64,000 bases of DNA from an uncultured Rikenellaceae bacterium (lineage in GTDB: Bacteria; Bacteroidota; Bacteroidia; Bacteroidales; Rikenellaceae): NCBI GenBank assembly GCA_947040435.1, contig CAMRBL010000003.1, positions 1 through 64,000 of the forward strand, in the 5' to 3' direction. A model generated the notes under the pieces. It saw only the letters and a program-made list of their open reading frames with translations. It had not been told where the DNA came from and did no database searches. Made by a program: the position numbers and the translations under genes. Positions 35,190 to 44,063 of this stretch are shown in pieces. How positions within the stretch are numbered: the stretch's first letter is position 1; each line of letters starts with the position of its first letter.

Positions 35190-35239
35190 GTCATTATTTG
35201 ATTAAGGTGATAAAACCTTAAATATCTTTAATTAATGAC
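35190..35239 (-). terminator. Nested hairpin just after hpf
   Basis: The outer GTCATTA/TAATGAC (35190-35196 with 35233-35239) encloses TTAAGG/CCTTAA (35202-35207 with 35216-35221), 11 nt beyond the hpf stop. It may be a first, weaker terminator or a 3'-end stabiliser. Confidence 0.5.
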
Positions 35240-35250
35240 CTAATAAGACG

Positions 35251-35547
35251 CTATTCTTTATGTTTTTCTTTATATTTCTCAAGTTGTTTTTTTAATGCAC
35301 CAATACAATCATCTACTGACTCCTCAAAAGATTTGCTTTTGTGTTCGGCAAATAGTTCGCTACCTGGTAGCTCTAGTTTGATTGTGGAAACTTTATTGCC
35401 TCGCTCGTTATCTTTCTCCAATTTTAAAATTACCTCTACTGATATTGCATTTTCTGCAAATCTCTCTAGCTTCTCCATCTTGTTCTCCACAAATTCGATA
35501 AGTTTAATGTCTGCATCGAATTTTACCGATTGAATCTTTACGTTCAT
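35251..35547 (-). CDS. hpf: Ribosome hibernation factor, short HPF/RaiA type
   Basis: 98 aa, the short form without the C-terminal dimerisation domain of long HPF. A beta-alpha-beta start (VKIQSVKFDADIKLIEFVENK) and a basic C-terminal helix fit the S30AE fold. It binds the 30S decoding site in starvation and inactivates ribosomes. It lies 16 nt after xerC, the common Bacteroidota xerC-hpf pair. In many relatives tRNA genes and tuf follow, but not here. Confidence 0.93.
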   Translation of the reverse strand: MNVKIQSVKFDADIKLIEFVENKMEKLERFAENAISVEVILKLEKDNERGNKVSTIKLELPGSELFAEHKSKSFEESVDDCIGALKKQLEKYKEKHKE

Positions 35548-35563
35548 ATCAAGTCCTCCTTTT

Positions 35564-36484
35564 TTAATTTAACTTACGTGCTCTTGGATGAGCACTATTA
35601 TATACTTTCTTTAATTCTGAAATTGAATTGTGTGTGTAAATTTGTGTCGTTTGTAATGAACTGTGTCCTAATAGCTCCTGAATCGCTCGCATATCAGCTC
35701 CTCCATTCATCATGTGTGTTGCAAATGTATGTCTCAGTACGTGTGGGCTGCTCTTGCCTTGAACGCCAACACTACGCAATCTTTTGTGAATAATAGTGTA
35801 TATATCATGCTCTGATAATCTCGCTCCTTCTTGGGTTAAAAATAGGAATTTTTTATGAGAATTACAAATATCTTTTGAGCTTATTACTCGAATTAATCGT
35901 CTAATGTTATCCTGCATAGCATTTAGTATAGGAATAATTCGCATTTTATCTCCTTTCCCTAAAACTAGTAGCTTTGAAAAATTATCTTCAAAATCACTAA
36001 TCTTAACATTTAAGACCTCTGCTCGCCTAAGACCTGTACTATATATAAAGAGAATCAGAACAACGTCTCGAAAAACTTCGTAGCGATTCTCTGTGGGTGT
36101 AGCGTTTACTAGCTCTTGTAAATCAATGAGCATTTTATTCATTTGGCTCTCCGAAATAAAACTTGGTAGCTTTTTCTCTGTCTTGAGTTGATTGATATTT
36201 GTGGTTGGATCGCTTTGAATACAACCACTTCTATGAAGCCATTTGTAATAACTTCTAAGCGAGCACAAGCGACTATTGATCGATGAAGGAGTAATATTCG
36301 CTCCTCTTTGGTGCATGATCCAACCCTTTATATCGTCTGAATCAACAATTGTTGGGTCAAAGCTAGTTTCGGGAGTGCCATTCAGGTATATGCCAAAGAA
36401 CTCAATATCACGACGATATTTTTTTACTGTTAATGCTGAATAACGTCGTTCTACCTCTATATATTGAATGAAACCTGTAACCAT
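35564..36484 (-). CDS. xerC: Tyrosine recombinase XerC/XerD
   Basis: 306 aa. An N-terminal SAM-like core-binding domain (about 1-90) precedes the catalytic domain with the full set: Arg153 (GLRRAE), Lys near 177-179, His248 and Arg251 (HVLRH), His274 (LLGHSS) and the nucleophile Tyr283 (IYTHNS). It resolves chromosome dimers at dif. Its housekeeping operon with hpf argues against it being a mobile-element integrase. XerC versus XerD cannot be decided here. Confidence 0.92.
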   Translation of the reverse strand: MVTGFIQYIEVERRYSALTVKKYRRDIEFFGIYLNGTPETSFDPTIVDSDDIKGWIMHQRGANITPSSINSRLCSLRSYYKWLHRSGCIQSDPTTNINQLKTEKKLPSFISESQMNKMLIDLQELVNATPTENRYEVFRDVVLILFIYSTGLRRAEVLNVKISDFEDNFSKLLVLGKGDKMRIIPILNAMQDNIRRLIRVISSKDICNSHKKFLFLTQEGARLSEHDIYTIIHKRLRSVGVQGKSSPHVLRHTFATHMMNGGADMRAIQELLGHSSLQTTQIYTHNSISELKKVYNSAHPRARKLN

Positions 36485-36611
36485 AGATACTAAAACTTAT
36501 GTTATATATATTCAACGCAAAAACTGTTCCAAAAATTGCATACATACATACTATAAACTGAAATATATTTGTCAGTAGTATGATGGTAGAACGGGGTAAA
36601 AATAATAATAT

Positions 36612-37634
36612 CTATTTGAAAAACTCATTAACTGCACTCTTGAAATACTCAATAGTCTCTTCAAGTCCTTTCATTGACTTTCCTCCTGCGGCATTTTTGT
36701 GTCCTCCACCTTCAAAGTATTTTTTCGCAAAAAGGTTAACATCTACGTCCCCTCTGGAGCGTAGAGATATTCGAATAAATTGGCGTGTCTCGGAAAACAT
36801 TGCTGATAACGATACCCCTTTAATTGAAAGAGGGTAGTTGACAAATCCCTCGCTATCCCCAACCTGAAAGTTATGACTGCGCATATCTTCCTCTGATAAG
36901 CTAATATATGCTGCTTCAAAATCGCCTACTTGCATTAGCTCCATTTTTGAACCTAGTGCATATCCCAATAGTTTTACTCTATCGGCTGAGTAGCCATTGT
37001 ATACTTGAGTGTTGATTTTAGGGATATTTATTCCCAATTCAACTAACTTCGCTACGGCTTTGAATAACTCTGGAGTAAGATTACTGAATGAAAAATTACC
37101 TGTATCTGTCATGATTCCAACGTACATAGCCTCTGCTATGGGAGTCGAGATAATATCCGCACCGTATAGTTCAGAGATAATAGTATACACCAAAAATGCA
37201 GTAGAGGATGAATCAGGATACGAAAACATCATTGAAAAATCACTAACGGGATTTAGATGGTGATCTATTAAGATTCGCTTTGCAGTAGTATTACTATCAA
37301 TAGCCTCTCCTAGTGCCTCTATTCTGGCAATAGAGTTGAAGTCCATACAGAAAATAATATCAGCATTTGCGATTAGTGTATCAATTTTATCGTCTTTTTT
37401 ATCTTTATATATGTGTATTTTATCTGCACCACTAATCCAACTTAGAAAGTATGGAAATTTATTGGGTACAACATAGGTTACATTTTGACCTTTGCTTTCG
37501 AGTATACCGCCCCATGCTAGTGATGAACCAATAGCATCTCCATCAGGATTTGCGTGTCCAACAATAACGATATTCTGAGACTCTACGGATAGTAACTCTC
37601 TTAGTTGTTCTATTTTATGATTTTCAATCTTCAT
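36612..37634 (-). CDS. nrnA: DHH/DHHA1 phosphoesterase (NrnA-like oligoribonuclease / pAp phosphatase)
   Basis: 340 aa. Metal-binding motifs are HANPDGDAIG (His27, Asp31, Asp33), CMDFNS, and the DHH triplet in LIDHHLNP. The C-terminal DHHA1 domain ends with GGGHKNAAGG. NrnA enzymes degrade nanoRNAs and 3'-phosphoadenosine 5'-phosphate, and some relatives hydrolyse pApA from c-di-AMP breakdown. That is of interest because cdaA is in the same window. A near-consensus promoter lies 23 nt upstream. Confidence 0.9.
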   Translation of the reverse strand: MKIENHKIEQLRELLSVESQNIVIVGHANPDGDAIGSSLAWGGILESKGQNVTYVVPNKFPYFLSWISGADKIHIYKDKKDDKIDTLIANADIIFCMDFNSIARIEALGEAIDSNTTAKRILIDHHLNPVSDFSMMFSYPDSSSTAFLVYTIISELYGADIISTPIAEAMYVGIMTDTGNFSFSNLTPELFKAVAKLVELGINIPKINTQVYNGYSADRVKLLGYALGSKMELMQVGDFEAAYISLSEEDMRSHNFQVGDSEGFVNYPLSIKGVSLSAMFSETRQFIRISLRSRGDVDVNLFAKKYFEGGGHKNAAGGKSMKGLEETIEYFKSAVNEFFK

Positions 37635-37656
37635 ACTTTCAATAACATTAATACCA

Positions 37657-37688
37657 CGAATATACGAAAATAATATTGTTAAAGCAAA
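37657..37688 (-). promoter_or_regulatory. Near-consensus promoter of nrnA (TTTG-N20-TATATTCG)
   Basis: A minus-strand -33 TTTG (complement of 37685-37688), 20 nt, then TATATTCG (complement of 37657-37664). One base differs from TAnnTTTG. Confidence 0.5.
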
Positions 37689-37703
37689 GTAAGAGCAGAA
37701 AAC

Positions 37704-38360
37704 TTATATTTTACAAGTTGAATTTACTTTGCGAGTATACGTTCTGCACCACTTTTTTATGCCACAATCTTCGCATTTTGGGGTGCGAGCCATGCAGACA
37801 TAGCGACCATGTAGAATAAGCCAGTGGTGGGCGATTGGGAGTAGATGGGATGGGATGTGTTTCGTTAATTTTAGTTCCGTTTGCAGTGGAGTCTTTGAGC
37901 GTGTAGTTAGCCCAATCCTCTCTGAAACGCGAAAAACATGGGTGTCAACGGGCATAACCTCCTTGTGGTAGATGACGGAGGCTATTACATTGGCTGTTTT
38001 TCTGCCAACTCCTGGGAGCTTTTGAAGTGTATCCACGTTGTCTGGGACAACACCTTGGAAGTCCCCCCATAACATCTTACCCATAGCAACAAGGTTTTTG
38101 GCTTTGTTGTTTGGGTAGGAGATGCTTCTTATATAGTGGAATACATCTTCAATCGTAGATGCTGATAGCGATTCGGCATCAGGATAACGCTCAAAGAGGG
38201 CAGGTGTGACAATATTTACTCTCTTATCCGTACATTGGGCAGAGAGGATGACTGCAACAAGTAATTCGTACGGAGTCGTATAGTTTAATTCGGACTCCGC
38301 AATAGGCATCTGTTCTGAAAACCAATCTATTGTACCTTTATATCGCTCTGCTACTTTCAT
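37704..38360 (-). CDS. nth: Endonuclease III (DNA glycosylase/AP lyase)
   Basis: 218 aa. The HhH-GPD motif LPGVGRKTANV carries the catalytic Lys121, and Asp139 lies in VDTHVFR. The 4Fe-4S loop is Cys189, Cys196, Cys199 and Cys205 (CX6CX2CX5C). It removes oxidised pyrimidines in base-excision repair. It sits between pcrA and nrnA, all on the minus strand; the 52-nt gap to pcrA suggests co-transcription. Confidence 0.95.
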   Translation of the reverse strand: MKVAERYKGTIDWFSEQMPIAESELNYTTPYELLVAVILSAQCTDKRVNIVTPALFERYPDAESLSASTIEDVFHYIRSISYPNNKAKNLVAMGKMLWGDFQGVVPDNVDTLQKLPGVGRKTANVIASVIYHKEVMPVDTHVFRVSERIGLTTRSKTPLQTELKLTKHIPSHLLPIAHHWLILHGRYVCMARTPKCEDCGIKKWCRTYTRKVNSTCKI

Positions 38361-38412
38361 ATCACTATATTTATTAGTTGCTATTATGCAGTGTTGCTTG
38401 AGTTTGGTGGCG

Positions 38413-40848
38413 TTATAAAACTCTTAGCTTGGCAAATTTACTGAGTAGTGCACGTGCTCCAAAGTTGTCAAAATTAACCTTTATCTTAAGATCTGAAGTT
38501 GTGTGCTCTATCTCTATTATTTCACCTTGTCCAAATTTGTTGTGCTCAACTCTCATGCCAACAGAGTAGCCTCCCGAACTCTGGGTGCTTGATGCTGTTG
38601 GAGTTGAAACTTCATCTATATCCACTACTCTCTTCTCAACACTCTTAAAGCGTTGACCAAGCTCTATGCTTGGAGTTGTGTTGATTTTCTTCTGTTGGAA
38701 TCCTCCCCTTTGTGCTGGATTAGGTGACTGCCATTTATTTGCAGCATTTCCTCTCACTGTATTACTTGCGGATGAGTTTTCAGACTCTCCCCACTTGCGC
38801 TTCATCTTTGCCATTGGATCTTCATCCGCAGGAGAATCATCTAGTGGGAAGTCAATATCTAGGTATTTTGGGTCAATTTCAGAGATGAACCTACTTGGAT
38901 TGCAAAATTCTGTTTTCCCCCATCTAAACCTTGTCTGTGAAAAGGATAAAGTTGAACTCTTTTTAGCTCTCGTAAGTGCTACGTAAAAGAGTCGCCTCTC
39001 CTCCTCTAATCCATCTTTACCATCAAGACTCATCATGCTTGGAAAGAGATTCTCCTCTAGTCCAACAATGAAAATATGTTTGTACTCCAGACCCTTTGAG
39101 GCGTGGACTGTCATTAATGTCACCTTATTGTTATCCTCCTTGTCGCCTTGGTCCATATCAGTAAGTAACATTGCACTCTGAAGCCACTCTTCAACTGAGG
39201 CTTTTAACTCTCCTCCTTCGATGCGTTCGCCTGTTTGTGTATCATACTGAGACTCCTCGGCAAATTGCTCCTCAAATAACTGTAATGTGTTCAGTAACTC
39301 CTCTATGTTATCTAGTGCGCTCTGATTCTCTGGTGATTGTACAATTTTAAGACTTCCGATAATACCACTGCGTGTTGCAACCTCTAGCCCAAATTTAAAA
39401 AGATCTAACTCCCCTTTTAATAGAGCGAAGTCACTTATCATCTTGGCAAAATCTTTTACTTTAATTGCAGTAGCACCTTTTAACCCTAGTTCCGAAGATT
39501 CTAAAGATTCAATAGCCTCTATGTAGCTTAGGTTTTTAGCATGTGCAACCTCGAAAATGCGCCCAAGAGTTACATTTCCAATACCTCTAGTTGGAAAGTT
39601 GATGATACGTTTGAATGCTTCGTCATCTTTCTTGTTTACAATCAACTGAAAGTATGCGAGTAGGTCTTTGACCTCTTTACGTTGATAAAAAGAGGTGCCT
39701 CCATAGATCTTGTAGGGAATGTTTTTTTTGCGAAAAGCATCCTCAAATGCCCTAAACTGCATGTTAGTTCTATATAGAATAGCTACATCTTTCCATTCGT
39801 CACTCTCAAGAACACGTTGCTTGATTGCATCGGCTACTACCGAAGCCTCCTCTCGGTCGGTATAAGTCTTATACACTTTGATGAGTTCTCCGGGATCTCC
39901 AGCTGAGAAAGATACTTTCTTTAATCTATTTTTATTCTTCTCTATAACGCTATTTGCTGCGTTTACGATATTTTGTGTTGAGCGATAATTCTGCTCCAGT
40001 TTGAATGTTTGGGCTGTTGGGAAGTCATTTCTAAAACGTAAAATATTCTCAATCTTAGCTCCACGAAATGAGTAGATACTCTGCGCATCGTCCCCGACAA
40101 CACATACTCTAGAGTGAAGTTGAGACAACCTTCTAACAATGATGTACTGTGCATAATTCGTATCCTGATACTCATCTACTAAGATGTGTGAGAACATGTG
40201 TTGGTACTTCTCCAAAACTTGCGGGAAATCTCGGAAGAGAATATTGATGTTCAAAAGCATATCATCAAAATCCATAGCTCCATTATCCTTACACCTTTTT
40301 GCATATGCTTTGTATATCTCAACAAACTCAGGGATGCGTCTCTCTCTGTCATCTGAAATGTAGACGCTATTCGCTTCGTATGCGCCAGCGGTTACAAGAT
40401 TGTTTTTAGATAACGATATACGAGAGTAGATTGTATTTGGTTTATAGTGCTCATCACTAAGGTTCATCTCCTTAATAATGGTTTTTATTAGATTCTTACT
40501 ATTAGATGTGTCATATATTGTGAATGATGAAGGGTACCCAAGGTGTTCTGCCTCGGTACGTAGTATCTTCAGAAATATCGAGTGAAAAGTTCCCATCCAT
40601 AGACGGTAGCTATCTCTGCTTGATACAACTGTTCCAATACGTTCACGCATCTCACGTGCGGCTTTGTTCGTAAACGTAAGTGCCAGGATACGGTGTGGCT
40701 CAACTCCTTGTTCAAGCATATATGCAATGCGAGAGGTTAGAACTCTAGTCTTACCCGATCCTGCCCCTGCAATAATTAAAGAGGGTGTATCGAAATTTAT
40801 TACGGCAGCTCTTTGCGCCTCATTTAATCCATCTAATAGTACTGACAC
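38413..40848 (-). CDS. pcrA: UvrD/PcrA-type superfamily 1 helicase
   Basis: 811 aa if started at the GTG at 40848, just before LLDGLNEAQRAAV. An upstream TTG at 40884 lies inside a -7 promoter element and is rejected. Motifs: Walker A AGAGSGKT, DEYQDTN, QNYRSTQN, and TVHASKGLEYKHIFIVG. The Ser/Asn-rich linker and C-terminal Tudor-like GMRVEHNKFGQGEI are typical of PcrA. A 3'-5' helicase for repair and replication-conflict removal. Confidence 0.94.
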   Translation of the reverse strand: MSVLLDGLNEAQRAAVINFDTPSLIIAGAGSGKTRVLTSRIAYMLEQGVEPHRILALTFTNKAAREMRERIGTVVSSRDSYRLWMGTFHSIFLKILRTEAEHLGYPSSFTIYDTSNSKNLIKTIIKEMNLSDEHYKPNTIYSRISLSKNNLVTAGAYEANSVYISDDRERRIPEFVEIYKAYAKRCKDNGAMDFDDMLLNINILFRDFPQVLEKYQHMFSHILVDEYQDTNYAQYIIVRRLSQLHSRVCVVGDDAQSIYSFRGAKIENILRFRNDFPTAQTFKLEQNYRSTQNIVNAANSVIEKNKNRLKKVSFSAGDPGELIKVYKTYTDREEASVVADAIKQRVLESDEWKDVAILYRTNMQFRAFEDAFRKKNIPYKIYGGTSFYQRKEVKDLLAYFQLIVNKKDDEAFKRIINFPTRGIGNVTLGRIFEVAHAKNLSYIEAIESLESSELGLKGATAIKVKDFAKMISDFALLKGELDLFKFGLEVATRSGIIGSLKIVQSPENQSALDNIEELLNTLQLFEEQFAEESQYDTQTGERIEGGELKASVEEWLQSAMLLTDMDQGDKEDNNKVTLMTVHASKGLEYKHIFIVGLEENLFPSMMSLDGKDGLEEERRLFYVALTRAKKSSTLSFSQTRFRWGKTEFCNPSRFISEIDPKYLDIDFPLDDSPADEDPMAKMKRKWGESENSSASNTVRGNAANKWQSPNPAQRGGFQQKKINTTPSIELGQRFKSVEKRVVDIDEVSTPTASSTQSSGGYSVGMRVEHNKFGQGEIIEIEHTTSDLKIKVNFDNFGARALLSKFAKLRVL

Positions 40849-40881
40849 AATAATAATTCTTAAAATAAGTGATACAAAGCA

Positions 40882-40889
40882 CAAATATA
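40882..40889 (-). promoter_or_regulatory. -7 element TATATTTG for pcrA
   Basis: An exact TAnnTTTG on the minus strand, 33 nt before the proposed GTG start. It contains the TTG that would be the start of the longer frame. Confidence 0.55.
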
Positions 40890-40948
40890 TATATATTATC
40901 TTGAAATAGGTCTATTTTTTTAGCTCAATATTTTCTCTATCTATATTA

Positions 40949-40962
40949 TTAGTTCGCTGAGA
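40949..40962 (+). repeat. 14-nt direct repeat TAGTTCGCTGAGAT (first copy)
   Basis: Identical to 58142-58155. Similarity continues weakly beyond (A..AA.TG.TC), and both copies precede hairpin-forming intergenic sequence. Probably part of the dispersed-element family. Confidence 0.6.
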
Positions 40963-40965
40963 TCA

Positions 40966-41010
40966 TGAAGTGCTCTCCGTGTAGGGCAGCTCTGTTGAGC
41001 TCTCTGATGG
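40966..41010 (+). repeat. REP-like intergenic element, copy F (decayed)
   Basis: It shares TGCTCTCCGTG with copy C (53477-53519) but has lost clean pairing of hairpin 1. A GAGCTC-rich second half can still fold. Confidence 0.45.
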
Positions 41011-41102
41011 AGGTTTTAAATGGTCAATAATACTCGCTCAAAAACTTAGGTTTATTGTGCTATTTTGCTCTATATTTATTTCGGAATTAATTTTTTTTAT
41101 GA

Positions 41103-41110
41103 TAACTTTG
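41103..41110 (+). promoter_or_regulatory. -7 element TAACTTTG for the Bat cluster
   Basis: An exact TAnnTTTG, 75 nt before the moxR ATG. The -33 region is a run of T without a clear TTTG. Confidence 0.6.
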
Positions 41111-41185
41111 CAATCTACACACCTGAACTACGTTATAAACAGTAATATTAAGATATATATATAGATCTAATACTCGAACTAAACT

Positions 41186-42184
41186 ATGAACGAAGTAATA
41201 AATATTAAGGAGCTTAATGAACGTATTGAGCGTGAAAGTGTATTTGTTGATGCACTTAGCATGGAGATGGGTAAGACTATTATAGGGCAGAAACATCTGA
41301 TTGATACCCTTATGATTGGTCTGCTTTCTGGAGGTCACATCCTTCTTGAAGGTGTTCCCGGATTAGCTAAAACTCTCGCAATAACAACGCTTGCAAAAGC
41401 CGTTGATGCAAAGTTTAGTAGAATTCAATTTACTCCTGACCTTCTTCCAGCAGATTTAATTGGTACGCTAATGTACTCGCAAAAAACTGAAGAGTTCTCT
41501 GTGAAAAAAGGTCCTGTATTTGCTAACTTTGTGTTGGCGGATGAGATTAACCGTTCGCCTGCAAAGGTGCAGAGTGCTCTACTTGAGGCTATGCAAGAGA
41601 AGCAAGTGACAATTGGTGATACAACATATAAACTTCCTGAACCATTTTTAGTGTTAGCAACGCAGAATCCATTGGAGCAAGAGGGTACATACCCACTTCC
41701 TGAAGCACAGGTTGACCGTTTTATGCTAAAGGCTAAAATCTCATACCCGAAGCGTCAAGAGGAGAGAGAGATTGTGAGACTTAATTTGAGCGGTGCAGGA
41801 ATGCCTACAACAAATAAAGTTATTACTCCTGAGGATATTGCCAAAGCTAGAGCTGTGGTAAATGATGTATACATGGATGAGAAGATAGAGAAATATATTA
41901 TAGATATAATCTTTGCAACTCGTGAGCCTATGGAGTATAACTTAGAGAATCTTGTGCCATTGATTAGTTACGGAGGTTCTCCTCGTGCTAGTATATCTCT
42001 AGCTAAAGCGGCTAAAGCATACGCATTTATTAAGCGTAGAGGATATGTTATTCCTGAAGATGTACGTGCTGTGTGTCACGATGTTTTGCGCCATAGAATC
42101 GGTATTACATATGAGGCTGAGGCGGAGAATATTACGACTGAGGAGATTATAACAGATATTCTTAACAAGGTCGAGGTACCTTAG
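41186..42184 (+). CDS. MoxR-family AAA+ ATPase (Bat cluster)
   Basis: 332 aa. Walker A is GVPGLAKT, Walker B is VLADEINRSPAKVQ, and sensor 1 is in LATQNPLEQEGTYPLPEAQ, the MoxR signature. MoxR ATPases act as chaperones with VWA proteins. It is the first gene of a five-gene run with DUF58, membrane, TPR and VWA genes, 3 nt from the DUF58 gene. This matches the aerotolerance (Bat) systems of Bacteroidota. Confidence 0.94.
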   Translation: MNEVINIKELNERIERESVFVDALSMEMGKTIIGQKHLIDTLMIGLLSGGHILLEGVPGLAKTLAITTLAKAVDAKFSRIQFTPDLLPADLIGTLMYSQKTEEFSVKKGPVFANFVLADEINRSPAKVQSALLEAMQEKQVTIGDTTYKLPEPFLVLATQNPLEQEGTYPLPEAQVDRFMLKAKISYPKRQEEREIVRLNLSGAGMPTTNKVITPEDIAKARAVVNDVYMDEKIEKYIIDIIFATREPMEYNLENLVPLISYGGSPRASISLAKAAKAYAFIKRRGYVIPEDVRAVCHDVLRHRIGITYEAEAENITTEEIITDILNKVEVP

Positions 42185-42187
42185 TAT

Positions 42188-43069
42188 ATGGAAAATAGTA
42201 GTGATATACTCAAACAAGTTCGCAAAATTGAGATCAAAACCCGTGGATTAAGTAACGATATATTTGCAGGTAGATACCATAGCGCATTTAAAGGGAGAGG
42301 AATGTCCTTTAGTGAGGTCAGGGAGTACCAGATTGGTGATGATGTGAGAGATATTGATTGGAATGTTACTGCTAGAAGTAGCATGCCGCATATCAAAACA
42401 TACGAAGAGGAGAGGGAACTTACAATGATGCTCCTCGTTGATGTCAGTGGTTCAAGGATGTTCGGGTCTACAACTAAACTCAAAAAAAATATGGTCACAG
42501 AGATAGCTGCTGTATTGGCTTTCTCTGCTGCCCAGAATAACGATAAAGTTGGATGTATGTTTTTTAGTGATAAGGTGGAGAAGTTTATTCCGCCTAAAAA
42601 AGGAAAATCACACATCCTAATGATTATACGTGAACTTATTGAGTTTAAACCTCAGAGTAATAAGACAGATATTGCAACGGCGTTGAGATATTTGACTAAT
42701 GCTATCAAAAAAAGATGTACAACATTCGTTCTATCCGATTTCATGGATGTTGACGGAGAGTCTGCTAATTTTGAAGATGCACTGAAAATTGCATCTGGAA
42801 AACACGATATGGTTGCCATAAGGGTTTACGATAGGCGTGAAACATCTCTCCCCGATGTCGGTATAATAACACTAAAGGATGCGGAGAGTGATGAAAAAGT
42901 GTGGATCGATACATCTTCTGCTAGAGTTCGAGAGAAGTATAGTAGTAATTGGATCACATTGAATGGTGTGATTGATGGGGCACTTAAGAAAGCTAGGGTA
43001 GATAGTGCTTTCATTGCAACGGGTGAGGATTATGTGAAGAGCCTTATGAAATTATTTAAGATTAGATAA
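42188..43069 (+). CDS. DUF58 domain protein (VWA-like, Bat cluster)
   Basis: 293 aa. The DUF58 core GDDVRDIDWNVTAR (about 56-69) is followed by a VWA-like segment, MLLVDVSGS (about 81-89), with the metal-site pattern DxSxS. No membrane helix. DUF58 proteins pair with MoxR ATPases across bacteria. Start 3 nt after moxR stop, so translationally linked. Confidence 0.92.
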   Translation: MENSSDILKQVRKIEIKTRGLSNDIFAGRYHSAFKGRGMSFSEVREYQIGDDVRDIDWNVTARSSMPHIKTYEEERELTMMLLVDVSGSRMFGSTTKLKKNMVTEIAAVLAFSAAQNNDKVGCMFFSDKVEKFIPPKKGKSHILMIIRELIEFKPQSNKTDIATALRYLTNAIKKRCTTFVLSDFMDVDGESANFEDALKIASGKHDMVAIRVYDRRETSLPDVGIITLKDAESDEKVWIDTSSARVREKYSSNWITLNGVIDGALKKARVDSAFIATGEDYVKSLMKLFKIR

Positions 43070-43088
43070 AAAATTACCGAAAAATAAA

Positions 43089-44063
43089 ATGTTAAAAAAA
43101 GCCTACTCTCTCCTTGCTATTATATATATGACCTCTATTTTTAGTGGTTATACGCAGGGTAATGTCCCTGTAATAGCTGCGAAGCTAACTGCGGACTCAA
43201 TAACGATTGGAGACCAATTTGAATTAGAGGTAACGATAGATAAAAGCCTAGTGCAGGTAGTGGAATTCCCTATATTTAAAGATAATAAAATAGGTGATCT
43301 TATTGAGATATTATCTGAAAGCGGGTTGGATACTCTAGCAAAGGATGGGGAAGCTATTAAACTGCAAAAAAAATATCTACTCACTATATTCGATGAGGGA
43401 AACTACTCAATAGGTAGATTTCCAATGCTATTTGCAGATAGTAATGCGGTAGATACTGTTTGGTCGAAAGAGTCAATGTTCATAAATGTTGCAACTTTTG
43501 AGATCGATACAACAAAACAGACAATACACGACATTAAACTACCTATGGATGCTCCGTTGAAGTTTGGAGAGGTTCGTTGGTATATTATTTGGGGTTGTTT
43601 GGGTGCGTTGTTAATTGGATTGCTGATACTATACATCGTAAGACGTCGTGCAAATAGATCTCTTAGTGGTAAGATAAAAGAGCTTATTCCTCCTCATATT
43701 ATCGCAATGTTGGCTCTTGAGGAGCTGAAAAATAAAAAAATATGGCAGAGTAGTAACCATAAGTTATACTACACTGCTCTTATAGATATTCTTAGAGAGT
43801 ATGTCGAGGGTCGATACGGGGTACATGCTATGGAGATGACTTCTGAGGAGATAATAATTGCACTTAAAGATAAAGAGCTATCTGCGAAAAATATTGATGA
43901 GTTGAAGGATCTATTGTCAATATCAGATCTTGTAAAGTTTGCTAAGGTTCTTCCTGAAGCGGATCAAAATGAGGGCAATTATGATAGAGTTTACTACTTT
44001 GTGGAGCATACAAAGAAGATTGAAATGGAAGTGATTAATAAAGATAAAGAGGAGGACGAATAA
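43089..44063 (+). CDS. Bat-cluster membrane protein (BatD/DUF4381-like)
   Basis: 324 aa. A signal peptide (about 1-23) is followed by an extracytoplasmic beta-rich domain of ~150 residues, one membrane helix (about 170-192: WYIIWGCLGALLIGLLILYI) and a cytoplasmic helical domain. This layout fits the third gene of Bacteroidota Bat clusters, with resemblance to BatD-like domains. Function is unknown beyond the cluster. Its stop overlaps the next start (TAATG). Confidence 0.7.
   Translation: MLKKAYSLLAIIYMTSIFSGYTQGNVPVIAAKLTADSITIGDQFELEVTIDKSLVQVVEFPIFKDNKIGDLIEILSESGLDTLAKDGEAIKLQKKYLLTIFDEGNYSIGRFPMLFADSNAVDTVWSKESMFINVATFEIDTTKQTIHDIKLPMDAPLKFGEVRWYIIWGCLGALLIGLLILYIVRRRANRSLSGKIKELIPPHIIAMLALEELKNKKIWQSSNHKLYYTALIDILREYVEGRYGVHAMEMTSEEIIIALKDKELSAKNIDELKDLLSISDLVKFAKVLPEADQNEGNYDRVYYFVEHTKKIEMEVINKDKEEDE

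Larger units (their letters stand above)
34915..35250. other. 336-bp gap between the TonB-like gene and hpf
   Basis: No gene is seen. It contains the TonB-gene -7 element (34971-34978), a 14-bp perfect hairpin (35122-35165) and a nested hairpin (35190-35239) downstream of hpf. The sequence between 34979 and 35121 is very A/T-rich, with nothing recognised. Confidence 0.55.
40849..41185. other. Divergent pcrA/moxR intergenic region (about 337 bp)
   Basis: It holds the pcrA -7 element (40882-40889), a 14-nt sequence shared with 58142-58155 (40949-40962), a decayed REP-like element (40966-41010) and the moxR -7 element (41103-41110). No gene is seen. Confidence 0.6.

Noticed and set aside
35564-36484. 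Tyrosine recombinase as integrase of the terminase island
   Set aside because: It is in the conserved xerC-hpf operon, 3.5 kb away, beyond upp, hflX and the TonB-like gene. It fits chromosomal dimer resolution.
36564-36837. Rightward -7-like TATATTTG and an 85-codon frame antisense to nrnA
   Set aside because: There is no -33 element, and the frame is mostly the shadow of nrnA. Probably chance.
40849-40884. Upstream TTG start for pcrA
   Set aside because: It lies inside the minus-strand -7 element and adds 12 hydrophobic residues not typical of PcrA. The GTG at 40848 was preferred.
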